A DNA stretch of 41,543 nucleotides, from positions 1 to 41,543 of IMG/VR virus record IMGVR_UViG_3300045927_000073; one strand, written 5' to 3'. Below are positions 1 to 9,200 of this stretch, one piece after another. Origin of the DNA: a virus. The position numbers and the translations under genes are program-made. Numbering within the stretch: position 1 is the stretch's first letter; each line of letters starts with the position of its first letter. Under the pieces are notes generated by a model. The model was not told where the DNA came from. It saw only the letters and a program-made list of their open reading frames with translations, and ran no database searches.

Positions 1-127
1 AGTCGCGCGCAAGAATTCGCCGCCCGCTGTAGATCGTGGGGCTCGCTCGATTGTCTGCGTCGGCGAGCGCGACTATTGCGAACTCATAGAGCGCCGATTG
101 ATTGAGGTTTACGGACTGCGGGCATCA
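1..127. repeat. Terminal direct repeat, left copy (circular contig junction)
   Basis: Bases 1-127 are identical to 41417-41543. An odd-length exact overlap at the two ends is what a de Bruijn assembler leaves when it closes a circular or circularly permuted molecule, so this is probably an assembly overlap and not a biological terminal repeat. The reading frame of the endonuclease gene runs through the join without interruption, which supports circular closure. Confidence 0.95.
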
Positions 128-448
128 GGCGGACTCTTGCTCAACCGCACTGCTGATGGTCGTGCGGGTGGCCCAAGGGGACGCCTCGTAACGGACGCGG
201 CGCGCGCCAAGATTGCTGCGAGTCTACGCGGCCATGCTGTAAGTCCTGAAACGCGCGCCAAGATCGGTCGCGACAGCGCGGCGCGGTCCGTGGCGATTCG
301 TGAAGCGACGGGACGAAGCGTGTCGCGTTTCGCAGCTGAGAGACGAGCATACGCTGCAGCAACGGGCGTCACTCTGCCGCTCAACAAGATCACCGCTGCC
401 ATGATCGCAGAGTGGAAATCGTTAAAAGGAGACTGCCATGCCGCTTAG
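2..448 (+). CDS. GIY-YIG homing endonuclease with NUMOD3 motif (3' part; gene continues from 41298 across the junction)
   Basis: This is the distal part of a 188-residue protein that starts at 41298 and crosses the circular join in frame (41298-41416 followed by 1-448). The N-terminal piece carries a GIY-YIG variant (PYYVGSGG), and this part continues the nuclease fold with an ERRLIEVYG helix carrying the likely catalytic Glu and the family signature GGLLLN. It is followed by a NUMOD3-type DNA-binding motif (SPETRAKIG) that helps recognise target DNA. The domain pair is typical of free-standing phage homing endonucleases. It sits between the tail-terminator and tail-tube genes, an ordinary place for a selfish intruder in a late operon. 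Its stop overlaps the tail tube start by 11 bases, so it is well fitted into the operon. Function is inferred from motifs only. Confidence 0.85.
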   Translation, partial: VARKNSPPAVDRGARSIVCVGERDYCELIERRLIEVYGLRASGGLLLNRTADGRAGGPRGRLVTDAARAKIAASLRGHAVSPETRAKIGRDSAARSVAIREATGRSVSRFAAERRAYAAATGVTLPLNKITAAMIAEWKSLKGDCHAA

Positions 449-1433
449 TGCCGATTTAGTAAGGGTCGCCTTTGTCGAACTGACCGGCGCGCCCCCTGCT
501 GTTCCCATTTCACCTGTGTTCTATGTCGCTCGTCTCACGGGCGAGGGCGTCGCCTTTGCGCCGACGGTGACGACCTCTAACGAGTTCGATGCGTCGGGCA
601 ACATTCGCGACTCGATCCTGACGGGCGGCGAATCGACCGGCGATCTCTCGCTCGAAGTCTCGGACCACGCTGCATTCGAGGAATACCTGCGCGCGGTGCT
701 CGGCGGCGACTGGGTCACGGATGTCCTGGAGAACGGGTCAACGCTGCGACAGTATCTCTTGGAGAAAACCTTCCCCGACGTGCCGACTGCGGGCGAGGAC
801 TCCTATCACCGATTTGATAAGACCACGTTTTCCACGATGACGATCTCTATCGCGCCGGCAGAGCCGATCACCGGCAGCGTCGGCACAATCGGCGGTCCGC
901 TCACGCTGGATACAGCGATCATCTCGGGTGCAACGTATCCCGATCCCGGCGTGGAGCCGGTACTGGTGCCGCAGAACGTCGTGGTCTCTGTCGGCGGCAT
1001 TGCAGCGACGGCGTGCTTCTCGTCCGTGGAGCTTTCTTTCGACACCGGCAGTCGCGCGATCCAGTGCGTCGGCACGTTGGGCACGAAGGAGACTGTGCGC
1101 GGGCGTCTGGACGCGAAGATCAGCGCCACGCTCTATTACGCGGCAGACGAGCCGGTGCAGGCGCTCATCGATCAGACCGAATTCCCGGTGAGCGTGCAAC
1201 TGAACGACGCGGCGGGCGCGATGGAGTATCTCTTCGAGTATCCGCGCTGCAAGATGACTGCCGCCCCCGTCGTCGCGTCGGGCACCAATACCGACGTGAC
1301 TATCGCCATGGAGATTCAGGCGCTCTACGGCGAGGCGGAAGGCTACACGGTGCAGGTCACGCGCGCGCCTTCCGTAATCGCTACGACGGCGGAAAGCGGC
1401 TCCGAGGAAGTCGCTGAACCCGCGATGGCATGA
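438..1433 (+). CDS. Phage tail tube protein
   Basis: A 331-residue protein resembling the TTP_2-type tail tube family of long-tailed phages; it should polymerise as stacked rings around the tape measure to form the tail tube. Support is the N-terminal sequence style, the long beta-rich composition with few charged helices, and position: head-tail connectors and tail terminator lie upstream (across the circular join) and the frameshifted tail chaperone directly downstream. The ATG at 438 is preceded by AAAAGGAG at good distance. The last about 20 residues are Glu/Ala-rich and look like a flexible tail. The stop overlaps the next start by 4 bases. Confidence 0.8.
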   Translation: MPLSADLVRVAFVELTGAPPAVPISPVFYVARLTGEGVAFAPTVTTSNEFDASGNIRDSILTGGESTGDLSLEVSDHAAFEEYLRAVLGGDWVTDVLENGSTLRQYLLEKTFPDVPTAGEDSYHRFDKTTFSTMTISIAPAEPITGSVGTIGGPLTLDTAIISGATYPDPGVEPVLVPQNVVVSVGGIAATACFSSVELSFDTGSRAIQCVGTLGTKETVRGRLDAKISATLYYAADEPVQALIDQTEFPVSVQLNDAAGAMEYLFEYPRCKMTAAPVVASGTNTDVTIAMEIQALYGEAEGYTVQVTRAPSVIATTAESGSEEVAEPAMA

Positions 1434-1852
1434 CGAATCCGCGCGACAAGTACGCCGTTGATCGTGCTGCGGAGAAGCAAGGCGCGGTCGTGCGCGTTGA
1501 TGACATGGAGTTCACCGTGCGCTCTTGCGGCGAATCGAATCGCGGCTTCCGCTATGCGATGGGACTGGCCGCGAATCGCCGCCGCTCTGAGCTACAGGCA
1601 GCAGATGAAACGACCGCTTACGACATTCACGAATCGCTAATGATTCAGGCATTCGCGGATTGCGTCGTGCTCGGCTGGAAGAACGTGTCCAACGGCGACG
1701 GCCACGAACTGCCATTCAACCGAGAAGAGTGCGTGCGGCTGCTGGAGGACTGCCCGAAGGTGTGGGGCATCATCCGCGACGCCGCGCATGACGAGGAAAG
1801 GTTCCGCCCGCTCGCCGTCAAGGAGGACGGCGAGCAATTGGGAAAATCCTAA
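1430..1852 (+). CDS. Tail assembly chaperone (lambda gpG-like, upstream frame)
   Basis: A 140-residue protein between tail tube and tape measure, the position of lambda gene G. It should act as a chaperone that coats the tape measure before tube polymerisation and is absent from virions. No enzymatic motif is present. The frame ends ...ttG GGA AAA tcc taa, which places a canonical slippery heptamer two codons before the stop, so a fraction of ribosomes should continue in the -1 frame (separate entry). ATG overlaps the previous stop as ATGA-type coupling. Identification rests on synteny, size and the frameshift signal more than on sequence. Confidence 0.8.
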   Translation: MTNPRDKYAVDRAAEKQGAVVRVDDMEFTVRSCGESNRGFRYAMGLAANRRRSELQAADETTAYDIHESLMIQAFADCVVLGWKNVSNGDGHELPFNREECVRLLEDCPKVWGIIRDAAHDEERFRPLAVKEDGEQLGKS

Positions 1853-2166
1853 TATGGCATCAGCAATACGGCAAGCATATCGGCCGTCTCGAGGCTGCGG
1901 TGAAACAGGGCAAGCGAGTCCCCGCGCTGGAGGCGCGACCGAAAGTCCCGCTGTGGCTGATGCCGGCGCTCGACGCGGCGTGTGATGTAGGCGTCAGGGC
2001 ATCGTGGCGTGACGTGCGCGAATGGTGCGATTACTACGGGATAGAACTGGAATGGTTGCTGCCCGTGCTGCGGCGCGCGGCGGAAATGCTCGAAGGGCAC
2101 ATGGAGAAACTGAGGAAGCCGACACGTGCAAGCACTGCCCGCAGCGCCATCCCACGTCGTTCTTAG
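1430..2166 (+). CDS. Tail assembly chaperone GT fusion made by -1 frameshift
   Basis: Reading 1430-1846 and then slipping back one base so that the next codon starts at 1846 gives an uninterrupted 245-residue protein: 139 residues of the G-like part followed by 106 residues ending at 2164-2166. The downstream frame starts ILIWHQQYGKHIG and contains a compact helical, Trp-rich domain (about residues 165-225), like the T domain of lambda gpGT, which binds the tape measure. The ORF in the second frame has no convincing ribosome binding site of its own, and only the frameshift explains why its reading frame is open upstream of its first Met (1900). Ratio and efficiency cannot be judged from sequence. 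Confidence 0.78.
1840..1846 (+). promoter_or_regulatory. -1 ribosomal slippery site G GGA AAA
   Basis: Heptamer GGGAAAA in the X XXY YYZ register relative to the upstream frame (codons GGA 1841-1843 and AAA 1844-1846). Lambda uses the related G GGA AAG for its G/GT tail chaperone. The upstream stop follows six bases later, so the site lies exactly at the overlap of the two frames. Confidence 0.85.
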
Positions 2167-2848
2167 CTCGACGCAGAAAGGCGCGATCTACCGCGATGTT
2201 CTTCAGGTAGCCGAGAAGGACTACAAGCACCTGCTGCGCTCGATAGCGTTGGAGGAAGTCGGCGCGCAGGCGCAGATGGGCAACAAACCCACCGGCATGA
2301 TCGTAGATGGCAGGCGCGGCGACATCGAGGACGTAACGCGTTCCATCGTCGTCTGGTTCGCTGATCGCAAGTCGATGTCGGACGCGATCATTGCTGCACG
2401 CGATGCGCTCGTCCGGGCCGGAAGGAGCGTGACGGGGCGCACGATTGGCGCGCTGTCGTTCTACTACAGCGTCGGCGCGGGGGGCGCAGTGACCCCGGGC
2501 GATCCGGCGGCGACGGCGGCGACGATTGCCAATCCTCACGCGCTCGATCTGTATGTGACGCTGCCGCTCGGGCACGTCCGGAAATGGCAATGGATGGGCG
2601 CGGGCGGCCAACGCCTGACGCGCCGCAGCCGAAACAAGAAATGGCGCTATCTCCAGCGCAAGCAAAAACCGATGGTCTCGCGCTCGGTGTTCGAAATCGC
2701 GCAGATTCAGACGCAGCGCCGTTTCCGTTCGCTCGATGTCGAGTACATCTATCTGTCGGTTCAGAACCTGAATCCGGGCGGCAGGACGAGCGTTGATCGT
2801 ATCCCTGCGATCAAGGTGCGCATGAAGGTGCGCGGGCGGGGGCACTGA
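2126..2848 (+). CDS. Conserved tail-region protein of unknown function
   Basis: A 240-residue protein between the tail chaperone and the tape measure. I do not recognise a family. The likely start is GTG at 2126, overlapping the end of the GT frame by 41 bases. The central part (residues about 105-135) is Gly/Ala-rich and the C-terminal half strongly basic (a run of RRSRNKKWR near 170), with beta-type sequence at the end. Its position suggests a structural or assembly role in the tail, but this is inference only. The stop overlaps the tape measure start (TGATG). Confidence 0.7.
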   Translation: MQALPAAPSHVVLSSTQKGAIYRDVLQVAEKDYKHLLRSIALEEVGAQAQMGNKPTGMIVDGRRGDIEDVTRSIVVWFADRKSMSDAIIAARDALVRAGRSVTGRTIGALSFYYSVGAGGAVTPGDPAATAATIANPHALDLYVTLPLGHVRKWQWMGAGGQRLTRRSRNKKWRYLQRKQKPMVSRSVFEIAQIQTQRRFRSLDVEYIYLSVQNLNPGGRTSVDRIPAIKVRMKVRGRGH

Positions 2849-5016
2849 TGGCCGAGACCACTACCCGGATTTACGAGCTACAGGTAAAGCTCGCGCAGGA
2901 TTCGCTCGCGCAACTGAAGAAGCTGCAATCGAGCACGAGCAGCATCGAGCAGGGCTTCAAGGCTGCGGGCGATACCGTCAAGAATTTCGCTCTCGGTCTC
3001 GCGTCCGCTTTCTCGGTCGGCGCGCTCATCTCCGCGATTGACAGCGTAATCACCAAGTTCGATGACATGGCGGCGGCGGCGCAACGCATCGCCATGCCGA
3101 TAGAGGATTTCTCCGCTCTCGCCTACGCCGCGAGTCAGGCGGACCTCGAGATGGCGGACCTCGAGATCGGGCTGAAGGAATTGCAGAAGTCGATGGTCGA
3201 GACGGAGACGAAGGGCGCGAAAGTGCTCGACGTGCTCAAGATCGACAAGACGAAACCGCAGATCGAAGTGCTGAAGGATTTCGCGGAAGCCTTCAAGACG
3301 ATCCAGGACCCGGCGCTCCGCACGAATGCGCTGATCGAAGTGTTCGGCAAGTCCGGGCTGAAGCTGCGCCCGTTGCTGGAACAGGGCGCTGCTGGAATGC
3401 AGAAGCTCATCGAGACGGCGAAGGAATTAGGTCTCGTCGTCAGCGAGGACGCCGCGACGGCGTTCAGCGATCTGGACAACGCGATAAAGACTTCGCAGCA
3501 GCAGACGGCGGCGCTCGGCAAGGAAATGGTGCTCGGATTGCAGCCCGCGTTGATCGACATCCTCGGCGCGTTCACCGGGGCGAAAGAGGGGGCAAGCGCG
3601 TTTGAAGGCGTGGGCAAGGCGCTCGGCGTATTCCTGCGCGGACTCTCTGCCGTCGTGGTTGGCGTCGCGCATGGATTCCGCCAGCTAGGCGAAGTGATCT
3701 ACGGCGTGATGATGACCGCCGCGAATCTGTTCATCGGCGAGCGCACGACCGCAAAGAGCTATTTCGATTCGATGCTCGCCAATCTGGAGAAAAATGATGC
3801 GGCCTACGCGCAGACGCAGAAGCAGATTCTCGGATTCAAGGACGCCACGGATGCGTCAGCCGAAGCGATCACCCATCACGAAGAAGCGGTAAAGAACAAC
3901 GACAAGGCGATACGCAAGGCGCTCTCCACCGACGACAAGAAACCGAAGAAAAAGGAAAAGACGGAATACGAAAAGCTGACCGAATCGCTGGACGATCAGC
4001 TTGCCGCCTTGCAGCGCGTCGAGTCCGAGTATCCAGAACTCGACAAGGCGCTCGCGAAGTATGCCGAATCACTCGCGAAGCTCTCGCCGCAGGAAGCCGA
4101 ACTCGCCTACATCCGCGTGCAGGAAATCGCCGCGATGGAACAGGCGAACAAGAAAACCAAAGAGCTTCGCGACGCGCGCGAGGAACTCGCCAACATCACG
4201 AAATCGCAGCAGACGGAATGGGAAAAGTATCTCGCCGATCTTCAGCGATACGAGGAGCTGATGGCGATCCTGCCAGAGCGCGAGGACGAACTGCGCGAAG
4301 CGATGCGCCGCCGCACCGATGCGTTCCGCGAGGCGAACGACAAGGTGCAGTACGGCGTGAAAAAGGACGATGAACTCATAGAGAAACTCGCGGACAAGAT
4401 CGACGGCTATGCCAAGTCGATGTCGGAATCCCTGATCGATTTCGCGACCGGCGCGCAGGACGCCAAGCACTCGTTTTCCGACATGATGGCTTCGATCCTG
4501 CGCGACATGGCGAAGATGGCGACGCAGATGCTCATCATGGAACCCATGATGAAGCAATTCAAGGATTGGCTGAAGACCGTCGATCTTGCGGGGATGCTCA
4601 CGCCATCGAGCGGACTCGGAGCCGACGTGCCTCCTGGAGGTCCGTGGGCCAAGGGCGGCGTGTTCACGTCGTCGCCGTCGCTGTCGCGATACTCGGGTGG
4701 CGTCTACGACTCGCCGCGCGTGTTCACTTACGCCAAGGGCGCGGGCGTGTTCGCGGAAGCTGGACCGGAAGCGATCATGCCGCTAACGCGCGGACCAGAC
4801 GGATCGCTCGGCGTGGATGCGAGCGGCTCGGGCGTCGTCGTCAACGTCTACAACGAATCGAAGGCGGAAGTCACCACCCAGACGCGAAACGATGTCAATG
4901 GTAGGCGCGTCATCGAACTCATGGTGAAGGACGCCGTGAGCGCGGGCTTCCGCTCGGGCGCGTTCGACGGCGTGATGGGCTCGACCTACGGGCTGAACCG
5001 GCAGGGGGCGCGCTGA
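2848..5016 (+). CDS. Tail tape measure protein
   Basis: A 722-residue protein that should set tail length and be ejected with DNA. Features: heptad-rich helices from the N-terminus, a hydrophobic stretch near residues 45-65 (FALGLASAFSVGALISA), a second one around 265-295, a long highly charged coiled coil at about 355-560 rich in Lys/Glu, and a C-terminal Gly/Ser-rich segment with the pattern typical of lambda-type tape measures (FAEAGPEAIMPLTRGPDGSLGV near residue 640). At roughly 1.5 angstrom per residue, a tail near 100-110 nm would be expected. It is the longest gene between the chaperone and tail-tip genes, as usual. ATG overlaps the upstream stop. Confidence 0.93.
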   Translation: MAETTTRIYELQVKLAQDSLAQLKKLQSSTSSIEQGFKAAGDTVKNFALGLASAFSVGALISAIDSVITKFDDMAAAAQRIAMPIEDFSALAYAASQADLEMADLEIGLKELQKSMVETETKGAKVLDVLKIDKTKPQIEVLKDFAEAFKTIQDPALRTNALIEVFGKSGLKLRPLLEQGAAGMQKLIETAKELGLVVSEDAATAFSDLDNAIKTSQQQTAALGKEMVLGLQPALIDILGAFTGAKEGASAFEGVGKALGVFLRGLSAVVVGVAHGFRQLGEVIYGVMMTAANLFIGERTTAKSYFDSMLANLEKNDAAYAQTQKQILGFKDATDASAEAITHHEEAVKNNDKAIRKALSTDDKKPKKKEKTEYEKLTESLDDQLAALQRVESEYPELDKALAKYAESLAKLSPQEAELAYIRVQEIAAMEQANKKTKELRDAREELANITKSQQTEWEKYLADLQRYEELMAILPEREDELREAMRRRTDAFREANDKVQYGVKKDDELIEKLADKIDGYAKSMSESLIDFATGAQDAKHSFSDMMASILRDMAKMATQMLIMEPMMKQFKDWLKTVDLAGMLTPSSGLGADVPPGGPWAKGGVFTSSPSLSRYSGGVYDSPRVFTYAKGAGVFAEAGPEAIMPLTRGPDGSLGVDASGSGVVVNVYNESKAEVTTQTRNDVNGRRVIELMVKDAVSAGFRSGAFDGVMGSTYGLNRQGAR

Positions 5017-5017
5017 C

Positions 5018-5374
5018 ATGCCAGCCAATCCGTGGCCGCCGAATATCAGCGAGGCATTCACCTCGGACGCCTTCAGCGAGACGCCCCAGGAGGTGACGAT
5101 CCGCAGCGACATGGACACCGGCCCGCCCAAGGTGCGCCGGCGATTCATCAATCCGGTGCGGACCTACGAGTGCAACATCGTGCTGCGCGACGCCGCCGAG
5201 TATCAGAGCCTGCGCGACTTCTACTACATCACCTGCCAGGGCGGCACCGACACGATCTCGATGGCGCACCCGATCACCGGGGCAATGCTGCTCTTCCGCT
5301 TCGCCTCGCCGCCCGTCTACACCGCGCTCGGCATCGCCTGGCGCGCGGCGTTCCGGCTCGAGCTCCTGCCGTGA
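5018..5374 (+). CDS. Minor tail protein, lambda gpM-like
   Basis: A 118-residue protein directly after the tape measure, the position and size of lambda gpM (109 residues), which joins the tail-tip complex. Sequence is beta-rich with a conserved-looking segment around residues 40-75 (RRFINPVRTYECNIVL, FYYITCQGGTD). The start ATG lies one base after the tape measure stop. The stop TGA overlaps the GTG start of the next gene (GTGA). Confidence 0.72.
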   Translation: MPANPWPPNISEAFTSDAFSETPQEVTIRSDMDTGPPKVRRRFINPVRTYECNIVLRDAAEYQSLRDFYYITCQGGTDTISMAHPITGAMLLFRFASPPVYTALGIAWRAAFRLELLP

Positions 5375-5844
5375 GATCGCTTTCCGCCAATGCCGTAGTC
5401 CAGATCAATTCGCTCCAGAGCGGCGCGGCGTGGTTTTATCTCATCGAGATCGCGCACCCGGAGCTCCCCGTTCCCTATCGCTTCGTCAACAATACCGAAG
5501 ATGTCGTCGCGCTCGGCGTCGTGTGGACCCGTTACGAGTTCAGGGTGACGCTCGCCATCGACGACGGGCAGACCCTGCCGAGCGCGGAAGTCGAGTTCAC
5601 CAACGTCGACCGCGTGCTGATCGACGTGATCCGCGGCCTCGCGAGCGCGCCGACCATCAACCTCTATGCCGTGCTGTCGATGACGCCGGACGTGATCGAG
5701 CAGAGCCTCACCGACATGCAGCTGATGGATATCAGCTACGACATGCAGACGATCAGCGGGCGCCTCGTGTCGGGCGACTTGCTCAACGCGCCCTATCCCG
5801 CGGACAGCTACGACCCCGCCCAATTTCCGGGCATCTTTTTCTGA
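5371..5844 (+). CDS. DUF1833 family tail-tip protein (lambda gpL position)
   Basis: A 157-residue protein. GTG at 5371 is chosen because it overlaps the previous stop as GTGA; the upstream in-frame extension is only a shadow of the gpM-like gene. The C-terminal segment (DMQLMDISYDMQT...LLNAPYPADSYD...FPGIF) matches what I know of DUF1833 proteins, which occupy the gpL place in tail modules without a standard gpL. The expected role is an adaptor between tape measure, NlpC/P60 protein and central tip protein. No iron-sulfur cysteines of the gpL type are seen. Confidence 0.78.
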   Translation: MRSLSANAVVQINSLQSGAAWFYLIEIAHPELPVPYRFVNNTEDVVALGVVWTRYEFRVTLAIDDGQTLPSAEVEFTNVDRVLIDVIRGLASAPTINLYAVLSMTPDVIEQSLTDMQLMDISYDMQTISGRLVSGDLLNAPYPADSYDPAQFPGIFF

Positions 5845-6239
5845 TGCGCGATTTCACCCGCTACGTCGGCATTCCCTACAAGGACAAGGGCACCGATCCG
5901 GCGACCGGACTCGACTGCTGGCAGCTCGTGCGCTACTTCCACAAGCAGGAGCTCGGGCGCGAGCTCCCCGACTACCTGGCGCTCTATGACTCCTCGCTTG
6001 ATCCGGACTCGGCGAGCGGCGCCTTCGTTCGTGCGATTCCCGACTGGCGGGCGGTGGACCCGCCGGCGTTCGGGGATGTCCTCATCTTTCGCATCGCGCG
6101 CGGGCCCTGGCACTGCGCGGTCTATCTCGAGGAAGGGAAGATGCTGCACATCGACCAGGGGCACAACTCGGTCATCGAGTCGGTGGACAGCCTGCGCTGG
6201 CGAAACCGTATCTACGGGGTGTATCGGTGGAAGTCCTGA
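5844..6239 (+). CDS. Tail-tip NlpC/P60 peptidase (lambda gpK-like)
   Basis: A 131-residue papain-fold cysteine peptidase of the C40 family. The nucleophile lies in GLDCWQL (Cys about residue 25) and the general base in GPWHCAVYL (His about residue 90); a polar third residue follows near the HIDQGHNS segment. Proteins of this type sit in the tail tip and are thought to cut peptidoglycan peptide during DNA entry or assist tip assembly. Unlike lambda gpK it lacks the N-terminal JAB/MPN domain, a common reduced form in phages with DUF1833 proteins. ATG overlaps the upstream stop by one base (TGATG); the end overlaps the gpJ-like gene by 13 bases. Confidence 0.88.
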   Translation: MRDFTRYVGIPYKDKGTDPATGLDCWQLVRYFHKQELGRELPDYLALYDSSLDPDSASGAFVRAIPDWRAVDPPAFGDVLIFRIARGPWHCAVYLEEGKMLHIDQGHNSVIESVDSLRWRNRIYGVYRWKS

Positions 6240-9200
6240 CGCAGCGCCTGGACAAGCGGCGCTCTCTCGGCTTCGCCGAGGAGGGGCTCACCTGCGCCGA
6301 ACTGGTCGAGGGCTTCGCGCCCGCCGGGATCGACCGCGAATACGTGCTCTGCGCGATCAACGGCGTTCCGGTGCCGCGGCACCTGTGGGCGCACGTCACG
6401 CCCAAAGAGCACGCCCAGGTCATCGTCGCCATCGTGCCGGGCAAGGGCGGCGGCAAGAAGAACCCGCTCGCGCTGATCGCTTCCATCGCCATTGCCATCG
6501 TCGCGCCGATGGCCGCGGGCGCAATACTTGGGGCTTCGGGCGGCACGGTGCTTGCGTTCGGCATCACTGCACAAGCTGCGCTCGGCACGGCGATCGGCTT
6601 CGTCGCGAACATGGCGCTCGGGGCGATCTTCAAGCCCTCGCAGCCGTCGATCTCCGCGGCGAGCGCCTCGACGAGCTCGTCGTCCTCGTCGCCGACCTAC
6701 TCATTGCAGGGACAGTCGAACCTGCTCGATCCCTACGGCCCGGTGCGGCGCATCTTTGGCACGCACCGCATCTATCCTGTCATCGCCGGCCGGCCCTACT
6801 CGGAAATATCGGGCGACGACCAATATCTGACGACCTTGTATGACATCGGCGCGGGTGACTACGAGGTGAGCGACGTTCGCATCGGCGCGAGCCACATCGG
6901 TTACTTCCAGAACGCGAGTTACTACGTCCACCGCAACACCAAGACGCCGGGGCTGCTGTGGTATTGGGGCGCGCGCCACGAGGACGCCTACAGCCTGATC
7001 CTGAATGACGGCTGGAGCACCGTCGACACGCAGCCCGACACGGCCTACTTCGTCGCGACGTTCGTCTTTCCGACCGGCCTCGCCTCGATCAACCGGGACA
7101 CCGGCGCGCAGGGGCAGAACATCGCGCGCTTTCAGATCGAGTGGTCGCCCTACGGCTCGGGCGCCTGGTATCCGCTGCAGTCCGCGCACTACTGGCATTC
7201 GTCGCGCAACATCATGCCGGCCACTGATTCCGCGAATGTCGAGGTCACGGGCGGCGAGCTGCTGCGCCAGGAGGGCTCCTGGGGCAATCCCGACGACGGC
7301 GGCGACGGCGACCTGCGCGCCATGCGCCTCACCTCGACCACGACCGGCTACCCGCCCGGCGCCCAGGTCCTGGAGCTCCGCTCGCAGTCGGTCCCGATGC
7401 CTTACGGCTCGACCTTCATCTACAACGGCACGACCTATACGATTCTCGGCAACGTCACGACCTCGGCCCAGACGCACAACATCTCCCCGCCGCTGCAGAC
7501 CGAGTTCGTCACCCAGGTCACGCACTACGAGGGCGAGGGCGAATGGCTGCAATACGACCCGCCGCAGACGGTGCTCGCCTATCACACGGCGACCAACACC
7601 TACGAAATCCGCGACTCGCGCATTCAGCAACTGGCGCTCTCGGTCACGGTGCGCCCGATCGCCGGCCACGTCGAGGGCCAGCGATTCTCGATCCGCGCGC
7701 GCCAGACGCAGGGCGCCGGCGACGAGCAGTTCACCTACGGCGACATGATTTTCGCTGGCGTGTCCTCGATCAGCGGCACGGTCCCCGCGATCAACCTGCG
7801 AAACGAGCACACGCTCCTCGAGCTCCGCGTCAAGGCTAACGACCAGGTGAACGGCACGCTCGAGGACCTGTCGTGCTTCGCGCAGTCTTATCTGTGGGTG
7901 AGGCGCGCCGGCGCGTGGTCCTACGAGCTCTCGCGAAATCCCGCGTGGTGCCTGTGGGAGGTGCTGACCGGGAAGATGAACAAGCGTCCCGTCTCGCAGG
8001 CGAAGCTCGACCTCGCGAGCTTCGAGGCCTGGGCGAACTACTGCGACTCGATCCACCCGAGCACGGGAGACGCGCGGGCGCGCTTCGATCACGTCGTGGA
8101 TTACTACACGACGCTCTTCGCGCTGGCGCAGACGGTGAGCGCCGCGGGCCGCGCGACGCTCGCGCCGGGCGACGGCCTCTTCCGCGTCATCATCGACGAG
8201 CCCAAGACGACGCCTGTCCAGGTATTCACGCCGCACAATTCGATCGGCTTCAAGGGCACGCGCACCTTCATCGAGGCGCCGCACGCCTTCCGCGCCAAGT
8301 TCATGAACAGCGCGAGCTGGAAAGTCGAAGAGTTCACCGTCTATAACGACGGCTACAGTCTCGGCAACTCGAGCGTGTTCGAGGTGATCGAGCTTCCCGG
8401 CGTCACGCGCGAGGGGCAGGTCTGGTGCGACGCGCGCTACCGCATGGCGCAGGGCATCCACCGACAGGAATCCTGGACGCTGGAAGTCGACTGGGAAAAC
8501 CTCATCTGCACGCGCGGCGACCTCGTGCATGTCGCGCACGACGTGCCGAAGCTGGGCGGGCTGCCGGCGCGCATCAAGGACGTGCATTACACCGGGGGCG
8601 GGCTCGCCGACCAGTGGACGCTGACCGAGCCGGTGGACTTCGGCGGCAACCCCGGCGGCTTCGGCTACACCATCCGCTCGGTTAACGGCGTGATCCAGCA
8701 GGGCCAGTTCGGCGCGCAGTTGGACGCCTACACCGTAGCGCCGCTCGTGCCCATCGGGAACGTGCAGATAGGTGACCTCCACGTGTGGGGCGAGATGGAT
8801 CACATCACCTATCCGTTCCTGGTCGCCGCCATCGCGCCGCAGTCGGACGCCGCCGCGACCTTGACGCTCGTGCCCTACGCGGGCGCGGCGATCTTCGGCG
8901 CGGACCAGGGAGCGATCCCGCCATACGACCCGGTCGTCGATGACGATCTCTCGCTCATCGCGCCCCCGCCGATCCCGCGCGTGACGATCCTGCAGACGCT
9001 CGTCTACGCCGCGCGCCGGCCTCTGCTAACGATCAGCTTTGACTGGCGGCAATACGTCGCGCCGATTTTCGTGAACTATGAAATCTGGCTCGATTGGGAT
9101 TTGAACACGACGGGCGCCCCGGTCCTGCTCGGGCGCAGCGCCTCGCCCAACTTCGAGTGGATGCACGCGATCGATGTCGCGACCATGCGCCACTACGTCG

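Noticed and set aside
5032-5370. N-terminal extension of the DUF1833 gene
   Set aside because: It is an out-of-frame shadow of the gpM-like gene; the GTG at 5371 overlapping the previous stop fits the operon.
6701-8803. 700-codon open frame on the minus strand
   Set aside because: Antisense shadow of the gpJ-like gene: Arg/Ala/Val-rich composition, no start signal, and the plus-strand frame is a recognisable tail protein.
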